A stretch of DNA of 11,333 nucleotides from CAYPPG01 sp964412555. Lineage in GTDB: Bacteria; Hinthialibacterota; Hinthialibacteria; Hinthialibacterales; Hinthialibacteraceae. Position 1 is the stretch's first letter; every line of letters begins with the position of its first letter. The stretch spans positions 1-11,333 of the forward strand of contig CAYPPG010000120.1 of NCBI GenBank assembly GCA_964412555.1. Direction: 5' to 3'. This document shows, in pieces, positions 1-7,436 of the stretch. A program made the position numbers and the translations under genes. The notes beneath the pieces were generated by a model, which was not told the origin of the DNA, made no database searches, and saw only the letters and a program-made list of their open reading frames with translations.

Positions 1-55
1 TACTAACTTCCTGATTTATTGTTACTTATATCAAATGTAGGGATGGAACTTCGGT

Positions 56-784
56 TTAGTCATTCTTCGAATCAGCATTCTTATATGCCACTGCAATATA
101 ATTCAACGCAAATAACTTCTTTTTCTCGACCTTCGCATCTACCGCTGATAGCAATCGTGAATAGAGCGAGTTGAGAGAGACAATTACACGATTGACAATC
201 GGAATCGGATACGCAATCGCTTTGAAGAGCATCGAGGGGATATGGCCGAGAAAAGAAAACAATCCCCCGGCGGGAACGATTGTATCGACCGTAAAACCGG
301 TTTGTTCAAGAAGAAAACGAATACCATGTTTCGTATAGCGGAAATAATCGTGCGGCTCGTTGTGAAGATAGGCGAGATGGGGAACGCTAAGAATCAGCAC
401 GCCACCGGGTTTGAGACAGCGATGGAACTCGATGACCGCTTTCTGCGGTTCGGGAACATGTTCCAGGACTTGCATACAGAGTATCGAATCGAACGTATTT
501 TCTTGCCAGGGAATGTCCAAAACAGAACCGGCCACGTGTAATCCCTTCCGTGGTTTGATGTCCATCGGAATATATTCACTCGTGACAGATTCTATCGTTT
601 CACGATAGGCCATGCGCCCGGCCCCCGCATCGAGGCAGCGGCCTTTGCAATGTTTTTGCAGCAACGGAACTAGGATTCGGTAATGGCTCCATCGAGTGGG
701 GGAAAGGGAATAATAGTGTTGGGTTCCCGCATACTCATCCGCGATTTGCCGATCCTTTGTTTTGATCCAGTCATACACGCTCAT
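56..784 (-). CDS. Class I SAM-dependent methyltransferase (Methyltransf_11-like)
   Basis: A 242-residue cytoplasmic protein with the Rossmann-like SAM methyltransferase pattern. Motif I is LDAGAG at residues 51-56. An acidic residue follows at D75 (MDIKP), then D90 before IPW, then the QVLEHV segment at 105-110, then LKPGGVLILSVPH at about 124-136. The stretch PHDYFRYT near residues 144-151 is common in methyltransferases found in capsule, O-antigen and other surface-glycan clusters. There is no signal peptide or clear membrane span. Its ATG overlaps the stop codon of the upstream glycosyltransferase as ATGA, and I see no good Shine-Dalgarno sequence, so translation is probably coupled. From the context I infer that it methylates a sugar or a lipid-linked glycan. 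The substrate cannot be read from sequence, and small-molecule methylation is equally possible. Confidence 0.88.
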   Translation of the reverse strand: MSVYDWIKTKDRQIADEYAGTQHYYSLSPTRWSHYRILVPLLQKHCKGRCLDAGAGRMAYRETIESVTSEYIPMDIKPRKGLHVAGSVLDIPWQENTFDSILCMQVLEHVPEPQKAVIEFHRCLKPGGVLILSVPHLAYLHNEPHDYFRYTKHGIRFLLEQTGFTVDTIVPAGGLFSFLGHIPSMLFKAIAYPIPIVNRVIVSLNSLYSRLLSAVDAKVEKKKLFALNYIAVAYKNADSKND

Positions 785-1926
785 GATGGAACTCGATTCT
801 CACAAATGCGGTAATAGAGATCATAATATTGGCGGGCAACTGCAGGCCAAGAAAAGAAGCCGGCTCGGGAGCGGGAGATTCTTCCCATGTCCCGCAAGAG
901 TTCCGGATGCGTAAGTAAATCGGCAATCGCATTGGTCAATGTCTCGCTGTCACCTACCGGTACAATCCTGCCGTTGCTTTCGATCAATTCGCGCGAGCCG
1001 CCCGTATCAGTCAAGATCAGCGGTAATCCGCACGCCATCGCTTCCAGGGCTGCGTTGGACATCCCTTCGGCATAGGAGGGGAGAACAAAGAGATCGCACT
1101 GCGGGAGAAAACGAGCCAAGGCCTCACGCTCCATCCTGCCGTGAAAGGTTACTTTCATGTGGATGTCAAATTGAGTAGCCATTGCTTTCAGATTCTCTTG
1201 TTCCGGTCCATCTCCGATGATATGGCCGTGAAATGGGATCCCTTGGTTGTGGATTTCACGGCATGCGTTCATGAAAAGGTCGATTCCCTTGCGGGGAATC
1301 AGTCTTGCCGAGGTCACGATCCATCGCTCGGTCCGTTCTTTTCGGTCCATCGGAGTAAAGAAATCCACATCGACGCCATTTGGGATCACTTCCGCATGAA
1401 GTGCAGGGAATTGCCGGTGAAAGAGTTCGCTCAAGCCGGTGCTGTTGGCTACATTTTTTTCTGCATGGTGATAAATGCGTTTCAAAATTGGGTTTAGCAA
1501 TACATAATCCAAGGAAAACCGTTTATTGTAACCAGGCACATCCGAGCCACGAATGGAAATGAGATAGGGAAATCGTTTGCGGTTCCAATACGCCAATAAA
1601 CCGGAGGGAAAACCAAAAAACGCATGACATAGATCGAACTCATTTGATTTCAGATATTCTTTGAGAAATCCATAATGTGTGATCAGATAGCGAAACACTT
1701 CCGAGCGCCGCCAGTAAAAGAGATCCTGCTTGGGGATTGGTAGATAATAAATCTTGCTATTTTTCGAATATTCTTCCATATAGGGGTTCGTTTGAATCGT
1801 GGTGGTAATCAAAGTCAGCCGAATGTCGTCAAACCGGGTGAATTCTTTTAGGATATGACGATGAGCGTTTCCGCCTCCACCACCGATGGGGGGGAATTCA
1901 TAGTTCAGGGACAAAATATTTAGCAT
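781..1926 (-). CDS. GT4-family glycosyltransferase (GT-B fold, group 1)
   Basis: A 381-residue protein with two Rossmann-like halves. The N-terminal acceptor half has the glycine loop PIGGGGGNAHR (residues 13-23), typical of GT4 enzymes, and RGSDVPGY at 126-133. The C-terminal donor half starts after IPNGVD (181-186) and continues with TSARLIPRKGID (205-216), GDGPE (238-242) and the E-x7-E nucleotide-sugar signature E287 to E295 (EGMSNAALE), followed by ACGLPLILTDTGG. All expected motifs are intact and the length is normal for the family, so I expect it to be active. It probably transfers a sugar from a nucleotide donor to a growing surface or exopolysaccharide on the cytoplasmic side of the membrane. 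It is the first gene of a two-gene minus-strand unit with the methyltransferase (4-nt overlap). No clear Shine-Dalgarno sequence precedes the start, so the start is the least certain point. Sugar donor and acceptor are unknown. Confidence 0.92.
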   Translation of the reverse strand: MLNILSLNYEFPPIGGGGGNAHRHILKEFTRFDDIRLTLITTTIQTNPYMEEYSKNSKIYYLPIPKQDLFYWRRSEVFRYLITHYGFLKEYLKSNEFDLCHAFFGFPSGLLAYWNRKRFPYLISIRGSDVPGYNKRFSLDYVLLNPILKRIYHHAEKNVANSTGLSELFHRQFPALHAEVIPNGVDVDFFTPMDRKERTERWIVTSARLIPRKGIDLFMNACREIHNQGIPFHGHIIGDGPEQENLKAMATQFDIHMKVTFHGRMEREALARFLPQCDLFVLPSYAEGMSNAALEAMACGLPLILTDTGGSRELIESNGRIVPVGDSETLTNAIADLLTHPELLRDMGRISRSRAGFFSWPAVARQYYDLYYRICENRVPS

Positions 1927-2028
1927 TGTGTAAAAAGGAATCTGGTTTTATTTTATGGCTATTCGCTAGAATATACCGTAATGAATCTGAAAGGATTCTT
2001 CAAGTTCTCTGCATTCCACCATAAAAAT

Positions 2029-2068
2029 GTCTGAATCGGGATAGCCAGGATTTAAGGATAAACAGGAT
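2029..2068 (+). repeat. GGAT-rich repeat arm A
   Basis: A 40-nt arm with four GGAT units at 8- to 9-nt spacing (GGGAT at 2038, AGGAT at 2047, 2055 and 2064), preceded by TCTGAATC. Its reverse complement, with changes, is found at 2159-2199. Short interspersed GGAT/ATCC elements of this look occur in many environmental bacterial genomes. I recall this from general knowledge and have not searched for it. Confidence 0.6.
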
Positions 2069-2136
2069 ATACTCTATTGAGAAGCATGCGATATTTGACG
2101 AGTTTCAGCGGCCAATGAACATCTTCTCGAATCGCA

Positions 2137-2160
2137 ATGAAATACTCTCATGTATTTCAT
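2137..2160. repeat. Perfect 9-bp inverted repeat
   Basis: ATGAAATAC and GTATTTCAT are separated by six bases (TCTCAT). The hairpin abuts repeat arm B, between the two GGAT arms, and lies 57 nt upstream of the lyase start. It could be an operator or a leader hairpin for the lyase operon, or the loop end of the larger inverted repeat. It lacks a T-run, so it is not a standard terminator. Confidence 0.45.
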
Positions 2161-2199
2161 CCTGGAAATCCACCCATCCTGGCCAATCCCGATTCAAAC
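2159..2199 (-). repeat. GGAT-rich repeat arm B (inverted copy of arm A)
   Basis: The reverse complement of this segment aligns to arm A with one inserted base. Shared blocks are TGAATCGGGAT, GCCAGGAT, GGAT and CAGGAT, while the spacers between them differ. The arm ends 17 nt before the lyase start codon and would lie within the lyase leader transcript if the promoter is farther upstream. Conserved GGAT blocks with changed spacers suggest a repeated element rather than chance. Confidence 0.6.
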
Positions 2200-2216
2200 A
2201 ATCCTGGAGAGAAGCG

Positions 2217-4028
2217 ATGAAGAAACAAATTTTTGTGATTATGATTCTAGCAACATGGGCGAGTGCCTTTTTACCGGATACAAACGCGCAGCGGCTCATG
2301 GAAAACCTCGGCCGCGGTATAGTGGCAATCCCTCAAGAAGATGGAAAAGTCTATATCGGGTGGCGGTTGCTTGATACCGATCCGGATGATATTGCTTTCA
2401 ATCTTTATCGGAAAAGTGGGGATGAATTGGTGAAATTGAACGAGAAGCCGATTACAGAATGCACGAACTTCGTGGATCAAGACGCTGACTTGAATCAACT
2501 GAACTCCTATTGCGTCAAACCGGTAATCGACAATCGGGAACAGCAAGCAAGCGCCTCGTATATACTGCCTGCTAACGCTCATTCCGATCCCTATATTTCT
2601 ATTCCGCTGCAAACTCCTGAAGGGGATTCGCCCAATGATGCATCCGTCGGCGATTTGGACGGCGATGGCGAGTATGAAATCGTTCTTCATCAATTCGGCA
2701 GGGGGCAAGATAATTCTCGGGGCGGGATGACCGATCCGCCGATTCTCGAATCGTATAAACTCGATGGAACCTTTTTGTGGCGAATCAACTTAGGAAAAAA
2801 CATCCGCGAAGGGGCGCATTACACCCAGTTCATGGTTTATGATCTCGATGGGGATGGGAAAGCCGAAGTCGCCTGCAAAACAGCGGACGGAACCGTCGAT
2901 GGAACAGGAAAAATCATCGGTGATCCGAAGGCGGATTACCGCAATGAACGCGGCTATATCCTGGACGGTCCGGAATATTTAACGATATTCGATGGAGAAA
3001 CAGGAGCCGCGCTTGCTACAACGGATTATATCCCACCGCGAGGCAAGGTCGCCGATTGGGGAGACGACTATGGAAACCGTGTTGACCGCTTTCTCGCTTG
3101 CATCGCTTACCTCGACGGTAAAATGCCAAGCCTGATCATGTGCCGGGGATATTATACGCGCACAGTGTTAGCCACCTGGAATTGGTGTGACGGGAAATTA
3201 ACGAATGTTTGGACATTCGATAGCGATGACGGCACTCCTGGAAACGAGAAATATCGGGGACAGGGTAACCACAACCTCAGCGTCGCGGATGTCGACGGTG
3301 ACGGTAACGATGAAATCATATATGGAGCCTGTGCCATCGATCATGACGGAACCGGACTCTATACGACGGGTTCAGGACACGGAGACGCCATGCATCTATC
3401 TGATCTCGTTCCGGACCGGCCGGGTTTGGAAGTCTTCGCCGTCCATGAACGTCCCCAACACCCCTACGGAGCAAATCTTCGCGATGCCGCGACCGGTGAA
3501 GTCATTTGGGGAGTCCAATCCGAAGATGTCGGTAGAGGTCTGGCATTGGATATCGACCCTCGCCATCGCGGCTTTGAATGCTGGGCATCCGGTAGAGGTT
3601 TGAACGCGCTGTATAACTGCAAAGGGGAAGTCATCTCCAAAACCAAACCCCAATCCTGCAACATGGGAGTTTGGTGGGATGGGGATGTGCTTAGGGAGAT
3701 TCTCGAGGGCACGACTATCGGCAAATGGGATTATGAGAAGAGTACGGAAATCCGGTTGCTGTCCGCGCAAGACTATAACTGCGTCCGCAACAATGGCAGT
3801 AAATCCAATCCCTGCCTCTGTGCTGATATCATTGGCGACTGGCGGGAAGAGGTGATTTGGAGAACGAGGGACAACCAAGAACTCCGCATCTTCACCACCA
3901 CCATCCCAACGAACCAACGCTTCCCCACCTTCATGCACGATCCGGTATACAGGCTCGGGATCGCCTGGCAAAATGTAGCCTATAACCAACCGGCGCACAC
4001 CGGTTTTTATTTGGAGCCGTCAAAATGA
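2217..4028 (+). CDS. Secreted rhamnogalacturonan lyase, PL11 family (YesW/YesX-like)
   Basis: Residue numbers are from the ATG at 2217, giving 603 residues. I prefer this start over an in-frame ATG at 2115 because GGAG sits 7 nt upstream and the protein then begins with a signal peptide (residues 1-24, likely cleaved after TNA). The mature N-terminus, MENLGRGIVAIP...YIGWRLL...FNLYR, matches the N-terminal beta-sandwich domain of PL11 lyases. The rest matches the eight-bladed propeller domain, with calcium-binding DxDGDGxxE loops at about D146, D209 and D358 and the conserved block REGAHYTQFMVYDLDGDGKAE. PL11 enzymes cleave the rhamnose-galacturonate backbone of rhamnogalacturonan I by beta-elimination, with calcium. 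The full length suggests an intact enzyme acting in the periplasm or outside the cell. It is the first gene of an operon with the HicB-like gene and the heparinase-fold lyase. Endo or exo mode cannot be told from sequence. Confidence 0.93.
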   Translation: MKKQIFVIMILATWASAFLPDTNAQRLMENLGRGIVAIPQEDGKVYIGWRLLDTDPDDIAFNLYRKSGDELVKLNEKPITECTNFVDQDADLNQLNSYCVKPVIDNREQQASASYILPANAHSDPYISIPLQTPEGDSPNDASVGDLDGDGEYEIVLHQFGRGQDNSRGGMTDPPILESYKLDGTFLWRINLGKNIREGAHYTQFMVYDLDGDGKAEVACKTADGTVDGTGKIIGDPKADYRNERGYILDGPEYLTIFDGETGAALATTDYIPPRGKVADWGDDYGNRVDRFLACIAYLDGKMPSLIMCRGYYTRTVLATWNWCDGKLTNVWTFDSDDGTPGNEKYRGQGNHNLSVADVDGDGNDEIIYGACAIDHDGTGLYTTGSGHGDAMHLSDLVPDRPGLEVFAVHERPQHPYGANLRDAATGEVIWGVQSEDVGRGLALDIDPRHRGFECWASGRGLNALYNCKGEVISKTKPQSCNMGVWWDGDVLREILEGTTIGKWDYEKSTEIRLLSAQDYNCVRNNGSKSNPCLCADIIGDWREEVIWRTRDNQELRIFTTTIPTNQRFPTFMHDPVYRLGIAWQNVAYNQPAHTGFYLEPSK

Positions 4029-4231
4029 AATCAACTATTTTCCCAGTCACAATCGAACCCGATGAAGATCGCTGGATTGCGTACATTCCGGAATTAGAAA
4101 GCCGAGGCGGCGCAACCTGGGGATATACGAAAGAAGAAGCGCTTAAGAATATTCAAGAAGTCGGCCAAATGGTGATTGAAGTTCTATTGGAAGACGGAGA
4201 ACCTCTACCCGCAAACATCTCTGGCAAGTAG
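4025..4231 (+). CDS. Orphan HicB-like small protein (HicB_lk_antitox / UPF0150 type)
   Basis: A 68-residue protein with the classic HicB N-terminal pattern: a first beta strand (TIFPVTIEPDEDRWIAYIPEL), a glycine turn (ESRGGATWGYTKEEAL), and a helix (KNIQEVGQMVIEVLLEDGEPLP). HicB proteins normally neutralise the small HicA mRNA interferase and often carry a DNA-binding C-terminal domain. This one lacks that domain, and no HicA-like gene is next to it or elsewhere in the window. Its ATG overlaps the stop of the PL11 lyase (ATGA) and its own stop codon runs into the Shine-Dalgarno of the next lyase, so it is embedded in a lyase operon. It may be a relic, a partner for a distant HicA, or a family member with another role. 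Fold assignment is good; function is open. Confidence 0.8.
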   Translation: MKSTIFPVTIEPDEDRWIAYIPELESRGGATWGYTKEEALKNIQEVGQMVIEVLLEDGEPLPANISGK

Positions 4232-4245
4232 GGAGTCAATACATT

Positions 4246-6495
4246 ATGCATATAATTTTTCGTAAAAATAAACCTTTGAAACTCGCTCTGTTGTTCATTC
4301 TCCTTTTTATTATGGGAACCGCAGTGATGGCCGCCACAGGCGAACTGAACGGCATTCAACCGCACCCCCGCCTCTACTACACTCCGAAAAAAATAGAGGA
4401 ATTCAAAACCCGCATCGATACGAATGAACAAATTCGGACTGCCTGGCAGGACTTGCTCAAGCGCGCGGACCGGTTGGTCGATGCAGACCTCGTTTCGCTC
4501 GAATATGCCGAAAGCGGTTCCGGCCAGCATGGCAACTATGGCCGTCCCAGCAGCCAGATGAGTTCGATGGGCGCAACTCTCGGGCTTGCTTATCAAATGA
4601 CCGGGGGGAAAAAATATGCGGAAAAATTGCGGGAAGCCATGCTGCATTTCGGGAAACTGAACCGCTGGGCAGGAGACGCCAACCGCGATCCGCCCTGGCA
4701 CTCGGAATTGAACACCGCCCGTTTCTGCTATGGATACGCCGTCGGTTATGACAGTATTTACAATTATCTATCGGAAGCAGATCGAAAAACAATTGCCAAT
4801 TCGATGATCGAACGGGGAATCCTGCCAACGCTGAACGATTGGATTCTTCCGGAAACCCGCATCCATGCTCTCGATTCGATGGGGCATAATTGGTGGAGCG
4901 TTTGCGTCGCCATGGCCGGTGTCGCTTCTCTTTCCGTCTTGGGCGACGATCCCCGCGCTGTGGAATGGGTGGAACGTGTTCGGGATGGCTTTCCGGAATG
5001 GTTCGCGTATCCGGGAAACACACTGCAAAATAAAAGCCTGAATTTTGACCGCAAAGGAGCCTTTTACGAGAGTGTGAATTACGCCAACTATGCTCTCGCT
5101 GAATATTTGTTATTTCATCTCGCGTACGCCAACGCCTGCCCCGATGCCTTTTATCCTGATATTCCGATATTGGAGAAGACCGGCGATTTTTTCGTTCACA
5201 CTGCGTATCCCACGGATGAATCGTTCCTATCTGTCAACTTCGGTGACAGCAGTCTGCATGGTTCGGGAGCCAAAACACTTAGCCTGCTGCAAGCCAACGG
5301 CTTCAAATCCCCTGACTATGACTGGTATCTAACCCGGGATGATTGGGCGCTTCACGATCCGGTTGGCCTGGTTTACCGCACTCTCGATCCGCAGCCTGAA
5401 CCACCGGCTAACCTCGCGAAATCCATGCTATATCCTGACATCGGTTGGGTAATGATGCGCGATTCTTGGCAAGATAATGCGACCTTACTCGCCGTCAAAT
5501 CGGGCTTCACCTGGAATCACGCCCATCCCGACGCCGCATCGTTTATCCTTTTTCACAACGGCAAGCCGCGGATCATCGACTCGGGCAATTGTTCCTATAG
5601 CCGCCGGGAATACACTACCTACTACCGCCACAGCAAAGCGCACAACGTGATCCTTATCGATGGCGAAGGGCAAAATCCCGAAGACTGCGGCCACGGAGAC
5701 CGCGGAGTCGTTCACCCCGGCGAGGTGCTGCATCTGATGGATCACGCCGGAATCCAATACGTGCTCGCCGACGCTACCGGCCCGACGTCCTGGAAATGTT
5801 CCCGCAATTACCGCCATTTCCTTTGGATCGAGGATGTTATTCTCATTTTCGACGATATCCGTACTCACGAACCGGCCCAGCTCGAATGGCTGCTACACTT
5901 CGAAGGGGAAGCGCAAGAGCGCGCCTCGAATATTCTCCTTGCGAACGGAGAAGAATCCCAAGCCATCGTCAAACCGATGTTCCCGAAAGAAATGAAAATC
6001 GTCAGGAAAAAAGGGTTGAAAGACCACGAGCCCGATACCGAAGTGGAGTACCTCGCCCTCACTCCTTCTGAAAAAAGCCGGGAAATGAAATTCATCACCG
6101 CGATTGTGCCACTCGATCAATCCCAACAAGAAGCGGATATCAACCTGGAGTTACTCGAAGGAGACGAAATGCTCGGTGTGAGAATTATGAAAGACAAACA
6201 AATCACCGAAGTCTTCCTCAATCTCCGCGCCGACGGCCGCCGCATGCACCGCAACAGCAACAAAATTATCCACGGCTGGGACACCGACGCCTATCTTTTC
6301 GGAACCACCCGCCCGATTGGCGCCCCCGATGATCCCGATTCCATCACCCGCGGCTTCGTCATCTGCGGTAGCTACCTCCGCAAAAACGGGAAAGTGGTAT
6401 TGGATTCGTTATCGAAGGTGTATTCGGTTTTTGTCTATGAAGAGGGGAAACCGGATATGCTTTTCTCAAAATCCCATCCTGACTGGAGGCAATAA
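4246..6495 (+). CDS. Secreted heparinase II/III-family polysaccharide lyase
   Basis: A 749-residue protein with an N-terminal signal peptide (hydrophobic run at about 11-29, cleavage near MAA). GGGAG lies 10 nt upstream of the ATG. Residues of about 38-385 look like the alpha/alpha toroid of heparinase II/III-fold lyases, with HNWW at 214-217 and the tyrosine-rich FYESVNYANY at 273-282. The beta-sandwich part has NHAHPDAASF from 424. By analogy with heparinase II, H425 is a likely catalytic residue, and H427, D445 (IIDSG) and H466 (AHNVILIDG) are likely metal ligands. These assignments rest on motif resemblance, not an alignment. The family (PL12, 15, 17, 21 and relatives) cleaves uronate polysaccharides by beta-elimination. 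Which PL subfamily and which substrate are unclear; the adjacent PL11 gene suggests a pectic or other plant or algal uronate polymer. The key residues are all present, so I expect activity. Confidence 0.88.
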   Translation: MHIIFRKNKPLKLALLFILLFIMGTAVMAATGELNGIQPHPRLYYTPKKIEEFKTRIDTNEQIRTAWQDLLKRADRLVDADLVSLEYAESGSGQHGNYGRPSSQMSSMGATLGLAYQMTGGKKYAEKLREAMLHFGKLNRWAGDANRDPPWHSELNTARFCYGYAVGYDSIYNYLSEADRKTIANSMIERGILPTLNDWILPETRIHALDSMGHNWWSVCVAMAGVASLSVLGDDPRAVEWVERVRDGFPEWFAYPGNTLQNKSLNFDRKGAFYESVNYANYALAEYLLFHLAYANACPDAFYPDIPILEKTGDFFVHTAYPTDESFLSVNFGDSSLHGSGAKTLSLLQANGFKSPDYDWYLTRDDWALHDPVGLVYRTLDPQPEPPANLAKSMLYPDIGWVMMRDSWQDNATLLAVKSGFTWNHAHPDAASFILFHNGKPRIIDSGNCSYSRREYTTYYRHSKAHNVILIDGEGQNPEDCGHGDRGVVHPGEVLHLMDHAGIQYVLADATGPTSWKCSRNYRHFLWIEDVILIFDDIRTHEPAQLEWLLHFEGEAQERASNILLANGEESQAIVKPMFPKEMKIVRKKGLKDHEPDTEVEYLALTPSEKSREMKFITAIVPLDQSQQEADINLELLEGDEMLGVRIMKDKQITEVFLNLRADGRRMHRNSNKIIHGWDTDAYLFGTTRPIGAPDDPDSITRGFVICGSYLRKNGKVVLDSLSKVYSVFVYEEGKPDMLFSKSHPDWRQ

Positions 6496-6500
6496 GATAG

Positions 6501-6561
6501 CTCCCACCATGTGCGGATGAAAGAAAGTAACTCCCACCCTGAAAGGGTGGAAGAAGAACGT
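6501..6561 (+). repeat. Two tandem 30-nt units, the second with a hairpin
   Basis: CTCCCACC occurs at 6501 and again at 6531, and both units end in a purine-rich tract followed by GTA. In the second unit, CCACCCT and AGGGTGG pair around a GAA loop (6534-6550), extendable by two pairs past one mismatch. The first unit has lost most of this pairing. It sits just after the lyase operon and before the convergent toxin gene. No T-run follows on either strand, so intrinsic termination is doubtful. Confidence 0.5.
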
Positions 6562-6620
6562 ATGTTTTGCCTATCGTTAAGTTTGTTTTTGAAAAGATTA
6601 TAATTTTATTAAATAGGAAT

Positions 6621-6935
6621 TTATTCCTCTTCGATCATATCTTTTAACCGTGAGGGAATATCCATCCGTTCATGCAACACGTCAAGGATTCCCAATTCTC
6701 CATGAGAAAGTTCACGAAAAAAGATGTAGTGTTTTTTGTAGCGAATAAAGAATACACCTTTCAATTCGTCGTGAATGACCGGTCGCCACACAAGACGATT
6801 TCCTGCGGCATTTTCCATGGCTCGATGCAAACCACGAATATAAGAATCTGCTTGGTTTTCGCCCCATGTGTTTTCTGTATAATGCCAAATCTGAATCAAC
6901 TGGCGGCGTGCTTTCTTGTAGATTTTAACTGGCAT
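6621..6935 (-). CDS. parE: ParE-type toxin (RelE/ParE superfamily)
   Basis: A 104-residue basic protein if translation starts at MPVKIYKK (ATG at 6935). This start is preferred over an upstream in-frame ATG at 7004 because the longer version adds only a lysine-rich stretch read from inside the antitoxin gene. The ParE pattern is clear: ARRQLIQIWHYTENTWGENQADSYIRGL (an N-terminal helical hairpin), then beta strands with GVFFIRYKKHYIFFREL, and the C-terminal ILDVLHERMD found in most family members. Characterised ParE toxins poison DNA gyrase, and related RelE toxins cut mRNA on the ribosome; the sequence favours the ParE branch. It overlaps the 3' end of the antitoxin gene by 11 nt, so the two are co-transcribed, antitoxin first. 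It is convergent with the lyase operon. No residue looks lost, so the toxin may be functional. Confidence 0.85.
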   Translation of the reverse strand: MPVKIYKKARRQLIQIWHYTENTWGENQADSYIRGLHRAMENAAGNRLVWRPVIHDELKGVFFIRYKKHYIFFRELSHGELGILDVLHERMDIPSRLKDMIEEE

Positions 6936-7194
6936 TAGCGGCTTTTTCTTTTTTCGCGGTATGGATGATCTCGTCCGCATCAAAGGCAACGAAATCGCTT
7001 TCATCGGCGTTCATTGCGGGGAGAAGCTGCTCTCGTAGCCAACTCCATTTTTGTTCTTCCCGCCGCATATAATCTTGCCGCACAAGATCGCGAACGTACT
7101 CGCTGGCGGATTCATATAACCCATCGGATCCCGTTTGCTGCTCGATAAATTTACGCAATTTCCCGGATATTCGCACATTCAGTCCTTCAGCCAT
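6925..7194 (-). CDS. parD: ParD-type ribbon-helix-helix antitoxin
   Basis: An 89-residue protein starting at MAEGLNVRISG. AAGGA lies about 10 nt upstream on the minus strand, which favours this ATG over the one at 7215 that lies before the ribosome site. The N-terminal beta strand LNVRISGKLRKFIEQQ and the helix YESASEYVRDLVRQD are typical of ParD/CopG-like ribbon-helix-helix dimers, which bind operator DNA. The charged C-terminal half (RREEQKWSWLREQLLPAMNADESD...) is the expected toxin-binding tail. It should neutralise the ParE-like protein encoded next and repress its own promoter together with it. A palindrome directly upstream (7214-7235) is a fitting operator. Confidence 0.86.
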   Translation of the reverse strand: MAEGLNVRISGKLRKFIEQQTGSDGLYESASEYVRDLVRQDYMRREEQKWSWLREQLLPAMNADESDFVAFDADEIIHTAKKEKAANAS

Positions 7195-7213
7195 AATGAC
7201 AAGTTCCTTTATC

Positions 7214-7237
7214 ATACAATATCATCAAATTGTATCA
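7214..7237 (-). promoter_or_regulatory. Candidate ParD operator and extended -10 promoter
   Basis: ATACAAT (7214-7220) and ATTGTAT (7229-7235) form a perfect 7-bp inverted repeat with an 8-nt spacer. Read on the minus strand, the distal arm is part of TGATACAAT (7229-7237), an extended -10 element with one mismatch to TATAAT. I see no good -35. An operator that covers the -10 just before a ribbon-helix-helix antitoxin is the standard layout for self-repressed toxin-antitoxin operons. Confidence 0.55.
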
Positions 7238-7282
7238 CAAAAAATACATAATAAAATCTATTTGTGGGACATTTATGGGGTA

Positions 7283-7420
7283 CAAGGGCAAGACGGTGTA
7301 GCCGTCAGCCCTTGATATAATCAGGTTTGAATAACAGAGAATTTATCGTCCGTTGGAGTGAATCGTGAATCCCATCAAAGGCTGGCTCCGCATTCGCGTT
7401 GCCTTACCTTTGGCACCTGC
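7283..7420 (+). repeat. Structured repeat, left copy (L)
   Basis: The first hairpin is CAAGGGC (7283-7289) with GCCCTTG (7308-7314), enclosing an inner stem GACGG (7292-7296) with CCGTC (7302-7306). A spacer with GAATCC at 7367 follows. A second, weaker pairing is CAAAGG (7376-7381) with CCTTTG (7407-7412). The copy ends in CCTTTGGCACCTGC (7407-7420). The same order of parts occurs at 10496-10606. It lies just past the 3' end of the DUF3352-like gene. No T-run follows the hairpins on the minus strand, so a plain terminator role is not supported. Confidence 0.5.
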
Positions 7421-7436
7421 TCTCCCCAGGAGGAGT

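Larger units (their letters stand above)
1927..2216. other. Divergent intergenic region with inverted repeats
   Basis: This gap separates the leftward glycosyltransferase unit from the rightward lyase operon, so both promoters should lie here. I did not find a convincing -35/-10 pair for either. The main content is an inverted pair of GGAT-rich arms and a perfect 9-bp hairpin, listed separately. An open frame in phase with the lyase runs back to 2115, but it only crosses these repeats. Confidence 0.6.

Noticed and set aside
1283..1301. GATTCCC/GGGAATC inverted repeat
   Set aside because: It lies inside the glycosyltransferase where it encodes the conserved LIPRKGI segment; coding constraint explains it.
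2115..2216. In-frame upstream extension of the PL11 lyase
   Set aside because: It reads through repeat arm B and has no family similarity, and the ATG at 2217 has a good Shine-Dalgarno sequence and opens a signal peptide.
3396..3998. 200-codon minus-strand open frame inside the PL11 gene
   Set aside because: It is a mirror of a strongly conserved coding region; the plus-strand frame carries all the family motifs.
6615..6628. AGGAAT-TT-ATTCCT palindrome at the end of the toxin gene, possible terminator
   Set aside because: The 2-nt loop is impossible for a full stem, the remaining stem is very short, and no clean T-run follows on the minus strand.
6936..7004. N-terminal extension of the ParE-like toxin
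   Set aside because: It is translated from inside the antitoxin gene, adds a lysine-rich stretch not expected in the family, and the internal ATG at 6935 gives the normal length and N-terminus.
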